The notes under the pieces are model-generated. The model did no database searches, was not told the DNA's origin, and saw only the letters and a list, made by a program, of their open reading frames with translations. A stretch of 64,000 nt of DNA, taken from NCBI GenBank assembly GCA_946894095.1, contig OX335641.1, positions 6,962,501 to 7,026,500 of the forward strand, in the 5' to 3' direction. Source of the DNA: Incurvaria masculella (taxonomy: Eukaryota > Arthropoda > Insecta > Lepidoptera > Incurvariidae). A program made the position numbers and the translations under genes. This document shows positions 50,501 through 59,683 of this stretch, piece after piece; position 1 is the stretch's first letter, and every line of letters begins with the position of its first letter.

Positions 50501-53500
50501 TGGCCACGTGACATGGAATCGTCGCCAATATTTCAATGTTTGCAGGCTTCAGACAGCTACCGGCCAGCACATACCCGTCCATGGAGAGATGGAAGTGACA
50601 ATTAAAATTGGAAGTAAGACTTATCGTCATACCGCCATTTTAGCAGATATCATCGATGATTGCATTCTCGGCTTGGATTTTATGAGAACCAACAACTGTA
50701 AAATAGATTTGGCAAATGGCGTGCTCATGTGTGGCAGAGAAGAAGTATCCTGGCTACGCAAATGTGATGAAGTTTCCTCAGATGCGTTGACCACAGGGAG
50801 ATCTAAGGTGGCCGCTCTTTTGGAAGACAGCAGACGGAACCTGACTGTTTATGAGTTGCAGAAGGCAACAAGTCTGCTTACGCGATATTCAGACATCTTC
50901 TCTTCGCACGAAGGAGACATTGGTAGAACTAACATGGTTAAGCACCGGATTAATACAGGAGATGCTCTTCCAATACGCCAGAGGCCACGCCGCGTTCCCG
51001 TAGCTAAGGAAGAAGAAGTTCAGAAAATGATAGCTGATATGCAGAAAAATAATGTTATAGAGACTTCGTCAAGTCCATGGTGTTCACCCGTAGTTCTGGT
51101 GAAAAAGAAAGATGGCAGCACCAGATTTTGTGTGGACTATCGACGCTTAAATGATGTAACGAAAAAGGACAGCTATCCGCTTCCTAGGATTGATGACACG
51201 CTGGATACATTAAGTGGCATGAAGTGGTTCACAACTCTGGACCTGAAGAGCGGCTACTGGCAGGTGGAAATCGACCAAAAAGATAAGGAGAAGACAGCAT
51301 TCACGACAGGGCATGGGCTGTGGCAATTCAAAGTGATGCCGTTTGGACTCTGTAATCCTCCCGCGACCTTCGAAAGGCTTATGGAACGAGTACTTTTTGG
51401 GCTGATCGGGAAAGCTTGTTTAGTGTATCTGGACGACATCATCATAATAGGGCGGACATTTGATGATCACATTAAGAATTTGGAGAATGTTTTGAGCAAA
51501 ATCCACCAAGCTAACCTTAAACTAAGTGGCAATAAATGTTCTTTCTTCAAGCGTCAGGTTAGCTATTTGGGTCTCGTTATCTCCGAAAATGGCATCCAAA
51601 CTGACCCAAAGAAGATCGAAGCCGTACAGGAGTGGCCAGTTCCGAAGGATAAGACAGAAATTCGTGCGTTTTTAGGACTGTGCTCTTATTACCGTCGTTT
51701 CGTCCGAAACTTCTCCGAAATTGCTAAGCCATTGCATCGACTTACTGAAGATAAGCGACATTTTACTTGGGACGAGGACTGCATGAGTTCGTTCCAAGAA
51801 CTTAAGCAACGTCTCTGTAACGCTCCTATCTTGGGTTATCCCGAAGCCGATAAAGAGTACATAGTCGACACCGACGCAAGTAATACCGGAATCGGCGGGG
51901 TACTCTCACAACTTCATGAGGACAAGGAGATCGTTATAGGTTATTTCAGTAAATCCCTTTCAAAGCCTGAAAGGAATTATTGTGTGACAAGGCGAGAGCT
52001 TCTGGCGGTGGTGAAGACTTTGCAGCATTTTAACAAGTATCTTCTCGGCCGAAGATTCCGCTTAAGGACTGACCACGCTGCGTTAAAATGGCTGCTTCAG
52101 TTTAAAAATCCAGAAGGGCAGGTTGCGCGCTGGCTGGAACAGCTGCAAGAGTATAACTTTGAAACAGAGCATAGAAGTGGTAAATCCCATGGAAATGCTG
52201 ACGCTTTGTCTCGTCGACCCTGTCCAGAAGAGTGTAAACACTGCATCAGGGAAGAAACAAAGGAAACTGCCCGTTTAAAGGCGATCCGAATGGATAACAT
52301 CAGTGAAGAATGGAGCAATGAAAACATGAAGCTAGCACAGGAGGAGGACGAAGATTTAATGCCCATTATTCGCTGGAAGCGATCAGGAGAGGCAAAGCCG
52401 GAATGGAAAGATGTTTCCGCAATGAGCACTGCGACTAAGAGTTACTGGGCTCAGTGGTCGAGCTTGCTACTTCATAACGGTATCCTTTACAGAAAATGGG
52501 AAACACCTAACGGTAAGGATACCTCTTTGCAATTAGTCATCCCCAGAACTAAGATAAAAGAAGTTCTTCGTTGCCTACATGATGGAACTTCAGGTGGACA
52601 TTTGGGAATAAAGAAAACGCTCCTGAAGATTCGCCAGCGGTTCTACTGGATTAATTGCCGCGACGATGTTGAAGAGTGGTGCCGCAAATGCACGTCCTGT
52701 AGCGCTGTCAAAGGTCCTCAGACACGGAGCAAAGGAGCTTTAAAACTCTACAATGTTGGAGCTCCGTGGGAGAGAATTGCTATTGACGTGGCTGGCCCTT
52801 TTCCCCCAACTAATGACGGCAACCGTTACTTTATGGTTGTGATGGATTATTTTACTAAGTGGCCTGAGGTATTTGCAATACCAAATCAGGAAGCAACCAC
52901 GGTTGCACAAAAATTGGTCCATGAAGTTTTCTGTCGCTTCGGAGTACCTCTCGAGATACACACCGATCAAGGCAGAAATTTTGAATCCAGAGTGTTTCAG
53001 GAGACATGTCGATTGATGGGAATCCATAAGACCAGGACGACTCCATACCACCCACAATCAGATGAAATGGTGGAACGATTTAATCAGACACTGGAAAGAC
53101 ACTTGGCCAAATTGGTGGAAGAACATCAAAAGGATTGGGACCAGTATATACCTCTCTTTCTATTGTCTTACCGAACAGCTGTGCATGAAAGCGTAGATGA
53201 AACTCCAGCCTACATCAACTTTGGACGCGAGCTTAGACTACCAGCTGACCTTCTGACGGGATGTCCACCGGAGGCCTCTCGTAGTGTAACAGAGTACGTG
53301 TCAGATCTTCGAGGGAAAATGGACACCGTATATAAACATGTCAGAGAGGTTGGTCTACGAACAAGCGAACGGATGAAGACACGTTATGACCGCCGGGCTC
53401 ATGGCAACGTATTCGAAGAAGGATCTTTAGTTTGGCTTCATAATCCTTTACGGAAGAAAGGAAAAAGTCCCAAACTGCAGCCAAAATGGGAAGGTCCTTA

Positions 53501-54729
53501 TACAGTAGTGACTAAAATGAATGACGTGACATATCGTATCCGCCGGAATGATAGATGTCAGGCTAAAATTGTACACGTTGATCGTCTGGCCCGATACCAC
53601 GGAGACAATTATGCTCGAGACGAGCATAACTAAGGAGGGGGCAGTGTTACGAGCGCGCCATCTGTTGGAGTTCGGCTGCAACGTCGATGCGTTTCGTCAA
53701 CAGATGGCGCTTCTTACAACTTCTATCGCGATAGTGATTCGGTGGTGCTGGTACAATATAACAAAAATGTTTGGCGCATCTGGCTGAGAGCAATTTCTGG
53801 AACGGTCGGGCGATTCCCGATGGAGATTGTTCTCGGCTGGCCCGCCAGGTGGGGGGCGCCTAGAATTCGGTGGAGTTTTCTAGAAAGAAGCTCCACCGAT
53901 ATAAAAGGCGCCTCAGCCAGCACTGCCGTCAGTCTATTTTGAATAGTGAAGCGAGCGAGACAACAAGCGATAGTGCAGTAAAGTGAGTGAACTAGCTCTC
54001 AGTGATACAGTTCAGCGATATTTAGAATTTGGTGATCGAAGTGACACAAAATTGTCTTTGTTTGTGTTTCATTCGTGAATTGTTTTCAATAAAAGAACAT
54101 TTGTTAACTTTTGGTGTTTCTACTCTAATCCGCACCCTACCCGCGTAACAATACTTTTGATATTAAGTACTGTAAAACGAAATCAGGGCATTTAAGTTGT
54201 AGCAAACTCTGTACTAATTATATTAATTATTGCTAATCAATTTTCACCCTTTCAACTTGGCACCCAACAAGGCACAGAGCGATCATTAAAATAATATTTT
54301 GCAACAAAATTATTCTGTACTTATTTATTGAATGTTTTTTGTAGAAATGTATGTTGCAATTGGATTTGTTATATTTTATCATTTAGCCAGTTCAATAAAC
54401 ATAGTGTAGAAGCACTGGCAAGAAAGCTGACGTGGAATTGGGGTGGTGAAGCCCCTACCTGAATTAGTTTTTACTGTTAATACATTTGCTCCCATTTTGC
54501 ATCCCCTCCTTGGGCATTATTCATCCGAAAAGTGCCCCCCTTGAGCGAAATCCTAGATCCTCGTCTACAAGAAACTACAGATTGTACAAGTGAATGTCTG
54601 TGCGAGCAGGAGGGGAGCGCCCTGAGCTACCCGCAGTACCTGAGCACGGTGCAAGCGCAGGTCGCATACGCCAAGGAACTCCACGACACTCTCGTGGCGG
54701 CCGCTCAGAACATCTCGCCTACCGAGTGA
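41588..54729 (+). CDS. MED29: Mediator complex subunit 29 (Intersex), 5 exons, 245 aa
   Basis: Exons 41588-41962, 42050-42111, 42574-42655, 47760-47858, 54610-54729; phases join, 735 nt plus stop. Residues about 15-80 are a low-complexity Gly-Pro-Met array of the type PGMGG/PGMAG, then a Gln/Met stretch. The conserved MED29 domain follows: EKIDNISKVKSFIGPLRESL, VPRFDKNLEEFYSVCDQIE, the HYLP segment, and SYPQYLSTVQAQVAYAKELH near the end. Mediator bridges transcription factors and RNA polymerase II; in flies Intersex is the partner of female Doublesex in somatic sex differentiation. Intron 3 is 5.1 kb and intron 4 is 6.75 kb, both filled with transposons; intron 4 carries a complete sense-strand LTR retrotransposon. 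The Drosophila protein is shorter (about 188 aa), and the difference is mainly the N-terminal repeat. Confidence 0.95.
41655..41835 (+). repeat. In-frame tandem repeat encoding Gly-Pro-Gly-Met units in MED29
   Basis: A degenerate 15-bp unit (GGTCCAGGTATGGCT and variants) repeated about 11 times, entirely in frame. Synonymous and Gly/Ala/Ser changes between units show it is not a very recent expansion. Length polymorphism is expected. Confidence 0.8.
42778..42905 (+). mobile_element. piggyBac-like MITE 5' fragment
   Basis: ATTCCGCTCATCTCCGCATA and AATAGCTTTATTTATTCGAA match the first ~130 bp of the family. MED29 intron 3. Confidence 0.6.
43702..44164 (-). mobile_element. piggyBac-like MITE, complete, minus orientation
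   Basis: TTAA at 43702-43705 and 44161-44164; termini GGTGTCCCTTCCCGG and GCGGGATGGGCCACC. The interior is the reverse complement of the 15606 copy (CGGGCACGGTATAAAACCAT; CATCAGACATTTAGTTCGAT). MED29 intron 3. Confidence 0.85.
44304..44609 (+). mobile_element. piggyBac-like MITE, 3' part missing
   Basis: TTAAGGTGGCCCATCCCG at 44304 and family interior through TTAATCAAGATGTATAATCG (about 44602). It is then interrupted by the mariner-like MITE at 44612 and does not resume after it. It lies only 140 bp from the reverse copy at 43702, so the two form a large inverted pair. Confidence 0.8.
44612..45049. mobile_element. mariner-like MITE with about 80-bp terminal inverted repeats, 438 bp
   Basis: Left CAGGGTGTTCCAAAAGTCAT, then GGATCAAACG, GTGGTGATAGAGGAGGTCAT, TTGCAAT, TTTCACCCCATAT. 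The right end carries the same words in reverse complement (ATATGGGGTGAAATTGATTG through ATGACTTTTGGAACACCCT). TA at 44610-44611 and 45050-45051 is the target duplication. The arms differ at only a few positions, so it is fairly young. The ~280-bp interior is AT-rich without a transposase. Confidence 0.85.
45745..45795. repeat. Short hairpin in MED29 intron 3
   Basis: CCTCTCAC pairs with GTGAGAGG around an AT-rich loop (TTTTAATAATC). No relatives seen. Confidence 0.35.
46745..46850 (-). mobile_element. LINE 3'-terminal fragment, minus strand
   Basis: Reverse complement of the family end seen at 11260: GTCAGTCAGTCAGCGTGTCT, TGCGTCCACTGCTGGACAT, TTTTCTCCAGTCCTCCCGG. On the minus strand it is the RT C-terminus followed by a (CTGA)n tail. 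Confidence 0.6.
47954..48605. mobile_element. MITE-like element, about 650 bp, MED29 intron 4
   Basis: Left end CTATGGTCCGAATTGCGCTC ... GTTGACAGC; right end GAGCGCTGTCAACCCAATTC, GGACCAAGG: inverted repeats sharing TGGTCCGAATTG and GACAGC/GCTGTC. A subterminal TTGGTCCGAAACGCGCTGAC repeats the left-end word. Inside are two adjacent TGACGTCA palindromes (48050-48057, 48061-48068). No coding capacity. Confidence 0.6.
48657..49162 (+). repeat. 5' LTR
   Basis: TGTTACG...CGTAACA, 506 bp. TATA-like TATAAAA at 48912-48918, AATAAA at 49100-49105. It also contains the inverted words GCCATCTGTTGGAG and CAACAGATGGCG near its start, about 50 bp apart. Confidence 0.95.
49165..49182 (+). other. Primer-binding site
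   Basis: TGGTGTCAGAAGCGGGGA starts two bases (AT) after the 5' LTR and begins with TGG, the complement of the tRNA CCA end. The priming tRNA was not identified. Confidence 0.75.
49189..50328 (+). CDS. gag: Retrotransposon gag, 379 aa
   Basis: ATG at 49189 is the first after the primer-binding site. Residues about 55-140 are rich in Glu, Gln and Arg with heptad character (RRQEEQ repeats), likely a coiled coil. A capsid-like region follows, with a single CCHC zinc knuckle at 346-359 (CYGCNELGHLRANC) near the C-terminus. Gag packages the element RNA in cytoplasmic particles. The stop TAA at 50326-50328 lies one codon beyond a slippery heptamer, so pol is expected as a fusion. Confidence 0.92.
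   Translation: MPITPREDKEGMRTRSQTAADPTLAEDGAASGTQGLESHQTMTPNPALDLAALIHFMQEKFREQAVRQEEQSQEQTRRQEEQARRQEEQQLELMLAVKESNAKIKRQLDEVSSRIEEQDQTLDRHEKRLNGLESKITEEVQKIKTCGVTMTSSATGGTRFKVPPFDGTTSWAAYKRQFESVIKANGWSQDQAKTALTLGLRDKALHVLEALGDEVTYDELLEALESRFGDKHLEHVYRAQLRDRVQRSSEGLQQWALEIEKLVRKAHQSSPKTSLDDYLVQAFVDGIKDIEVRAAVRLGHHTTVKDALAHALEVEAVRSDPRAHRVREVVTSETRTPGRRKFTPRCYGCNELGHLRANCPKTKKISSDAAVEDEQQGNE
50310..53633 (+). CDS. pol: Retrotransposon pol: protease, RT, RNase H, integrase
   Basis: The frame is open from 50310 to TAA at 53631-53633. There is no ATG near the start, consistent with frameshift expression from gag. Numbering from the codon at 50349: protease LDTGAS at 37-42; RT with the FCVDYRRLN and YLDDII blocks (YLDD at 360-363); RNase H with TDAS near 510-515; integrase with an HHCC zinc region (HLGIKKT ... 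CRKCTSC) and the D,D(35)E core (AIDVAGPF; TDQGRNFES; SDEMVERF). A GPYTVV motif near the end is the GPY/F module of many gypsy integrases. All domains look intact, so it is probably competent for transposition. About 1100 aa. Confidence 0.93.
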   Translation, partial: AAGKRVKARTRGRVLAGRIEAPKVTISQAFTGYSLLVEGQVNGIKCNLTLDTGASRTVVKSKTFGHVTWNRRQYFNVCRLQTATGQHIPVHGEMEVTIKIGSKTYRHTAILADIIDDCILGLDFMRTNNCKIDLANGVLMCGREEVSWLRKCDEVSSDALTTGRSKVAALLEDSRRNLTVYELQKATSLLTRYSDIFSSHEGDIGRTNMVKHRINTGDALPIRQRPRRVPVAKEEEVQKMIADMQKNNVIETSSSPWCSPVVLVKKKDGSTRFCVDYRRLNDVTKKDSYPLPRIDDTLDTLSGMKWFTTLDLKSGYWQVEIDQKDKEKTAFTTGHGLWQFKVMPFGLCNPPATFERLMERVLFGLIGKACLVYLDDIIIIGRTFDDHIKNLENVLSKIHQANLKLSGNKCSFFKRQVSYLGLVISENGIQTDPKKIEAVQEWPVPKDKTEIRAFLGLCSYYRRFVRNFSEIAKPLHRLTEDKRHFTWDEDCMSSFQELKQRLCNAPILGYPEADKEYIVDTDASNTGIGGVLSQLHEDKEIVIGYFSKSLSKPERNYCVTRRELLAVVKTLQHFNKYLLGRRFRLRTDHAALKWLLQFKNPEGQVARWLEQLQEYNFETEHRSGKSHGNADALSRRPCPEECKHCIREETKETARLKAIRMDNISEEWSNENMKLAQEEDEDLMPIIRWKRSGEAKPEWKDVSAMSTATKSYWAQWSSLLLHNGILYRKWETPNGKDTSLQLVIPRTKIKEVLRCLHDGTSGGHLGIKKTLLKIRQRFYWINCRDDVEEWCRKCTSCSAVKGPQTRSKGALKLYNVGAPWERIAIDVAGPFPPTNDGNRYFMVVMDYFTKWPEVFAIPNQEATTVAQKLVHEVFCRFGVPLEIHTDQGRNFESRVFQETCRLMGIHKTRTTPYHPQSDEMVERFNQTLERHLAKLVEEHQKDWDQYIPLFLLSYRTAVHESVDETPAYINFGRELRLPADLLTGCPPEASRSVTEYVSDLRGKMDTVYKHVREVGLRTSERMKTRYDRRAHGNVFEEGSLVWLHNPLRKKGKSPKLQPKWEGPYTVVTKMNDVTYRIRRNDRCQAKIVHVDRLARYHGDNYARDEHN
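50316..50374 (+). other. Probable -1 ribosomal frameshift signal between gag and pol
   Basis: The heptamer GGGAAAC at 50316-50322 is in the correct phase (G GGA AAC in the gag frame). The pol frame is -1 relative to gag and is open from 50310. Seven bases downstream, AGCCAG (50330-50335) can pair with CTGGCT (50352-50357). GGGGC in the loop (50342-50346) can pair with GCCCC at 50370-50374, giving a possible pseudoknot. G GGA AAC is a known slippery sequence in some retroviruses; the structure is predicted by eye. Confidence 0.7.
53632..53641 (+). other. Polypurine tract
   Basis: AAGGAGGGGG overlaps the pol stop codon and lies three bases before the 3' LTR; primes plus-strand synthesis. Confidence 0.8.
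53645..54150 (+). repeat. 3' LTR
   Basis: 506 bp, same length as the 5' LTR. Differences seen: GCCGCCAGTC versus GCCGTCAGTC, and AAGAATATTT versus AAGAACATTT. AATAAA at 54088-54093. Followed by the target duplication ATAC. Confidence 0.95.
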
Positions 54730-55024
54730 CCGGAGCAGAGCCCGTGAGATGTGCGCTAAATCTCGACGGCCGACCCTCGTCACGTGTCACCAGTCACTGG
54801 CGACTGTATAGACCAAAACACGACTGTTACACGCGTGTTATGAACCATTCCTTCTGAAAAGACTCAATATAATTTGAACTGGTTATGGTGCTGTCTCTAC
54901 AACAAACACAAAAAAACAACAATCGTTGTTATTAATATTATGTCTGCCTACAGAACCAATACGGTAAAAACAACTAAATAAGTAAATGAATAAATAAATA
55001 ATAAAATTAATGAGAGAGAATGCG

Positions 55025-55312
55025 AGCTGCTCCATGGTTCGGAATCCATGTAAAGCTGTAGGTCCCCTTCCCCTACTAGGTGGTAGGGTATAAGCCCGCC
55101 CGGGTTGGTACCATCGCATTGGATAAAAAGATGGTCGAAGCAGCAATGAAAAATTGTCCGTGTTTTCCATCCAGTTCAATGTAGCCGTGCTCATAAAGGG
55201 AAGGTCCTGGCATGGCACCAAATTCCTTCGGGAATGTGGTGTATTGGGCTAATATCATAACCGTAGTTGTGTGGTATTTGCCTATCAATGTCAAGTCGCA
55301 TAAAAAAAATGT
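55025..55312 (+). mobile_element. SINE body copy downstream of MED29
   Basis: Contains AGCTGTAGGTCCCCTTCCCC, GCCCGCCCGGGTTGGTACCA, AATTGTCCGTGTTTTCCATC, GGTCCTGGCATGGCACC and an A-run at about 55302. The head is not recognisable. Confidence 0.75.
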
Positions 55313-55678
55313 GGGACAGTTAGAACACATTTTTTACATGTTGCCATTATTTAAATATTAAGGGATGTGTTATTGAATAAGTAGGTACATATTCAATTTG
55401 TATTATGTGGGTACCTACCTACTCAGGTGGGTGCACAAAGTTGTTGTGAAGGGGGAAAAAATAAAGTAAGGAGTGTATTATGACAGAAGTCGTATATTTT
55501 TTGTTAATCATAAATTATCATATAATTATGTAGATAAGTTAACTGAATGTGATCTAATGATACACGGCTAACATGGGTTAAAACATTTTGCTGATTTGAG
55601 TGGCCTTCGTTTTTTATTATATGGGACCTGTAAATCAGTAGGTCCGGCCGATGCTTTGGTACTCTTAATGGCGAATGC

Positions 55679-55915
55679 CACGTGGATGTTCTCCAGATTA
55701 GTACCGGAGCTGTAATGCACGCTTACCGCTTACGATCGTAGCCATTAACGTTTCAATCCATCCTCGGGCCGACATGCCGATACCATACTGGAGATATGGG
55801 AGTCAACTTATCTGTTGCCCCGAGCGTGGATTGAAACATTAGCAGCTTCGGTTGCGGGCGGTGAGCGTGCATGTAATAGTGCTCCGGTACCTGTCTGGTA
55901 GCGATGGCACGTACG
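55679..55915. mobile_element. Foldback element, about 240 bp
   Basis: Left arm includes GTACCGGAGCTGTAATGCAC, GCTTACCGC, TTTCAATCCATCCTCGGG; the right arm is its diverged complement, CCCCGAGCGTGGATTGAAAC through GTGCATGTAATAGTGCTCCGGTAC (pairs in blocks). The arms are about 95 bp with a 40-bp centre. No coding capacity. Confidence 0.7.
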
Positions 55916-56189
55916 AGTATTTCTAGATACTTAGTACGACGAGTACGGTGACAAAAAAATACTAGTGACAGTAACTAATGACAAAATATCTAAAGTGACA
56001 GAATAAAACCATAAAATCTCTGGTTTATCTGGGAAATCCCTCCGTGTCGTTTCTACCACCGCTCAACGCGTAACAGGCAAGGAATGCGCCCATTCACTGT
56101 CCAACGGTTGGTCACTGGAAGCGCTTTACAATAAACAGCGAAGGGAAATTCGTATAGCCTGCACAAACAGAACCTGTCGGTCCGGGAAC

Positions 56190-56355
56190 CGTATACATAG
56201 ACAATTCAAATTTTGAAAGAGTGTATTTATATTGCCGCTATTACAACAAATAGTAAACAATAATTAAAAAGGGCCCCCATACAACAAGGTGTTTTTTTGG
56301 CATGGTAGCACCTTAATAGATGGCCTTCGAGTCCGACTCTCACTTCGCCACTTTT
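56190..56355 (-). repeat. Degraded copy of the GTCC-tract dispersed repeat
   Basis: TTGCCGCTATTACAACAAAT, AAAAAGGGCCCCCATACAAC and GAGTCCGACTCTCACTTCGC match modules of the 39150 copy; the GTCC tract is lost. Confidence 0.5.
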
Positions 56356-57492
56356 TTGGTAGCTATTATTTTTCCCATAGTAAATGAAGAACAAAAAAGA
56401 ATAACGACACTACTTAAAATACTTTATTAAATAAAATAATTACAGTGTTTTAAGTAATTGAAAGGTAACCTACTATTGTTATAATTTATACACGCAAACA
56501 TTAGGCACTGAAAGTTTCACTAACTCATTTCCTGTTAATATTTGATGAGCCATGAAAATGTCAACTTTTACAAAATCCATTAATTTTGAGGACTTCATTT
56601 AGTTATTGATTTGGTAATAAAATAATAATCTCATTGTTAATATTACTTGCACAAGTAAACATAACATTGAGCATCATGAAATTATCATCCATTCTACAGG
56701 ATTCACCTGAGGTTTTCATTATTTATGTATAAAAAAAAATTATCCAGGTGAATGCATTGTAAATGAAATATCATTTGCTTGCTATTGTAACATGCGACTG
56801 AAAAATGTATTTGTGGGCAATAATTTTATTTTGTTTAAACTAATAATAATACTTATTTCCACCTCGACAATAAAGATATTGAACTGCCTCCTACCCTTTG
56901 CTTCGAGCAAGTGTCGCCGTTTAAAATATCACTTCTGCACTACTCCTGGAAATGTGTAGAGTGATTTTTTACATATGCAATGAGCATTTCTCGTTTGAAT
57001 CCTGATATTACAGAAGTTCCTTGTTGACCACTTTCGTTTTATTCCAGTGCCTATAATGTTTTGACCTGTTAGTAACTTACACGAAAGGAACATCAATAGG
57101 ATCACATTTTAATATCATTTTAAACATATTAGATGCAAGTTTCAATTAGAGTATTCAATATCATATTATGAAGCGTTCCGATGGAAATTGTTTTACAACT
57201 TCGAAACCTTTTTTATGGATCTTTCCAACATACATTAGTATTTGAAATAAAAAATATGTTTGCATCAACAGTCCAATAAATAGCACAATGATAACTGATA
57301 AAGCTACATTGCAGTTCTTTGCAATAACAATTTTAAACATTTCTATTACTACCGAGATAATAGGAATATGTTTACTGCCAGAAGAGTCGATAGGTTAACG
57401 GGTGCATTGTAGGAGGCATTTTAACTGGCGCTATCTTATCAGTCTTACTTAATATTTTCTTAATAAACATGGCAATGTTGCTGCCTTGTTCG

Positions 57493-57533
57493 CTAGGCAC
57501 AGTCGGGCAGCTTCTCATCCGCTGGTAGGTCAT
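57493..57533 (-). CDS. Possible last exon of an unidentified minus-strand gene
   Basis: On the minus strand, a good polypyrimidine/acceptor (GTTATTGTTTTACAG) is followed by a frame reading DLPADEKLPDCA and a stop at 57493-57495. The sequence below it to about 56424, where the minus strand has AATAAA, is unique and AT-rich, like a 3' UTR. A second frame from ATG at 57533 runs to 57372 but has no recognisable similarity. No upstream exon was identified, so this is weak. Confidence 0.25.
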
Positions 57534-57964
57534 CTGTAAAACAATAACAACATTACACACAGTCTTCAACAGCAACCAACACTTTTATTCCACTTTCTTA
57601 ATTTTGAATTGAGATACCTACATATATTTGATTTTACGTAGATAGCTATCACACCTACATATGACCACCTATGAGTCATATCGAGTTCTGGGAGTTAATG
57701 AATCAGGACTATTCTCAGGAGAGGAATTCACTCAGACCTTACTTTGGTATTCTGGTAATCGATCGCAGCGCACACAGAATGAGTGGCACGAAATGAAACA
57801 TTTCCATGTATTTCCGAATTCAGCGCTAATAAAAAATTAAATGCAATAGATAAGTTCGGAAGTAGGTATTTACTGATTCAGGGGGATTCAAGAGTGGCTA
57901 TTCCGCATGTAAACGAATGAGCTCAAGAATTGGCCTGAGCTATCCGTAACTAGCAGTAAACTTA

Positions 57965-58123
57965 GCCCCGATTGCACGAAGAGATGGCTGAGTTAATCAA
58001 TGTTCAAACACGTCACTTTCAGTGAACCCCATGGAGTTCCTTCCATACTGTCCATGCAAAGTGACGTGTTTGATCATACGTTGACGTTGATTTTGATTTT
58101 TTATCCTTTCGTGCACTCGACCC
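57965..58123. mobile_element. Harbinger-like MITE, 159 bp
   Basis: GCCCCGATTGCACGAAGAGA ... TTTCGTGCACTCGACCC with TTA on both sides (57962-57964, 58124-58126). Interior AAACACGTCACTTTCAGTGA and AAAGTGACGTGTTTGATCAT are also inverted. Confidence 0.85.
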
Positions 58124-58212
58124 TTAGTCATAGTAAAACTTGTTTTTGTCTCTTCTCTTTGTTCCGAATGGGTTCGTGGATAGGCGGGTGTACAGTCCCG
58201 TAGTTGCACTGG

Positions 58213-58365
58213 AAATACAAATCCCGTATATTATAAATGAGAAACGAACTCTGTCTGTCTGTTGATTTTCACGCCTAAACCGCTGAACAAATTTGAATGA
58301 AATTTGGTATAAAGAGAGTCTGCACCTTGGGGAAAGGATATAGGCTACTTTTGTAGCGAAAATTA
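58213..58365 (+). repeat. Fragment of an RTE/Helitron-like dispersed repeat
   Basis: TAAATGAGAAACGAACTCTG, TCTGTCTGTTGATTTTCACG, CTAAACCGCTGAACAAATTT, GAAAGGATATAGGCTACTTT. This word order is one I associate with a repeat common in lepidopteran genomes; a relative begins at 8545. Confidence 0.5.
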
Positions 58366-59281
58366 AACTTAAAGGGGTGAAAAGGCAGATGAAAGTCGGA
58401 GTCGCGATATCGACCGCATGCCACTTCTTCCTTTTCTCTTCAGTGGTGCAGATACGTAAGTACCTACACAATTTATTTGTGAGATGTACCAAGATACACC
58501 TAAACAGATCCCGTTTGGTCACGCACGCCCTGACTGCAACGCCTAGCGACTACAAAGTATCTCCAGCTGAAGATCCCATAAATCTTCGCTATCGCTAAAA
58601 GGGATGCAACGCGAGGGGCGACTTTCGCAAGTGTTTATTTATTGCGGATCGCCGCTTGCGCCCCATTTTGACCCCTGATAAGCTTATTATTGTGACATAA
58701 ATCTACGGCGGCCCTGTTGCTCGCGAGCCCGAACGGAATATTACAGACAGAGGGTCCATCCTTTGCCGACGCGACGACGCTCTGCTAAGGAGTTGGATAC
58801 CTACATTGTAACTGATTTTATTTAAAGGTTTTGTATGTATAGTTTAGAATATAGGGATATTAAAATGTACATATAGCAGGAAACTTCTTCTTTAAAATTT
58901 ACATTGAAGCTTTATATTCTTACCCTTCATCACAGTCTGCTGCGGTAATCTGCAACCCCAAGAATACAGGGGGTGCGTAGTCAATTTTGATCAATACATT
59001 AAAATTAATTCATGAAAAGCGGAGACATAAAATTTCATCCTTCCCATAACTAAATGTTTGTTGAAGACAAATTATACATACATATTTGTAATAAACATTA
59101 AAGAGTTGACACGGTTTCAATGAATTATGATTCTTCATGTAATCTTTCATTGGCATAGGATAGGGCTCGCATTTCGATAAAATACTGGAAGGCTTTTTCA
59201 TCTAAGCTGGAAGGCTCAATTAAGGTTGGCTGAAAGGCATTTGTTGCTTGGGGAGGTTTTATGTAGCACGAAAGATGACGT

Positions 59282-59570
59282 TTTTAGGGTTCCGTACCCA
59301 AAGGGTGAAAACGGAACCCTATTACTAAGCCTCCGCTGTCCGTCCGTCCATCCGTCCGTCCGTCCGTCGGTCACAGGGCTGTATCTCATTGACCGTAATA
59401 GATAGGCAGCTGAAATTTGCACAGATTGTGTATTATTTTGCCGATATAACAACAAATAGGTAAATGGAAAAAATAATAAAAATGAAATAAAAAAACGTGA
59501 TTTTATTGTATTAAACCTTGTACGATGGTACGGAACCCTTCGTGTACTCGCACTTGGTCGGTTTTTTTTT
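59282..59570 (-). repeat. Dispersed repeat with GTCC tract, minus strand, well preserved
   Basis: GGGTTCCGTACCCAAAGGGT, GTCCGTCCGTCCATCCGTCC, CACAGGGCTGTATCTCATTG, GATGGTACGGAACCCTTCGT, ACTCGCACTTGGTCGG. Best copy of the family in the window. Confidence 0.75.
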
Positions 59571-59683
59571 AATCAGATAAAGTGCTGGGGACAGCACAGA
59601 ACCCTATAGTCCATCCACCAACCACCATCGACTTTTATGTTATAGCCATGCAGAAAGTCAGCAATGGTCACACCATAGGCTAA

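Larger units (their letters stand above)
48657..54150 (+). mobile_element. Complete Ty3/gypsy LTR retrotransposon, 5494 bp, in MED29 intron 4
   Basis: Two 506-bp LTRs (48657-49162, 53645-54150), both TGTTACG...CGTAACA, with the 4-bp target duplication ATAC at 48653-48656 and 54151-54154. Order: LTR, primer-binding site, gag, pol (protease, RT, RNase H, integrase with GPY/F-like end), polypurine tract, LTR. The domain order with integrase last is Ty3/gypsy. There is no env or third frame; only 11 bp separate pol and the 3' LTR. Both genes are open throughout. By eye the LTRs differ at two positions only, so the insertion is recent. It lies in the same direction as MED29, and its LTRs carry AATAAA. 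Confidence 0.95.

Noticed and set aside
57372..57533. Minus-strand frame starting with ATG at 57533 as a gene
   Set aside because: No similarity and no upstream exon; another frame with a short acidic end after a good acceptor is equally likely.
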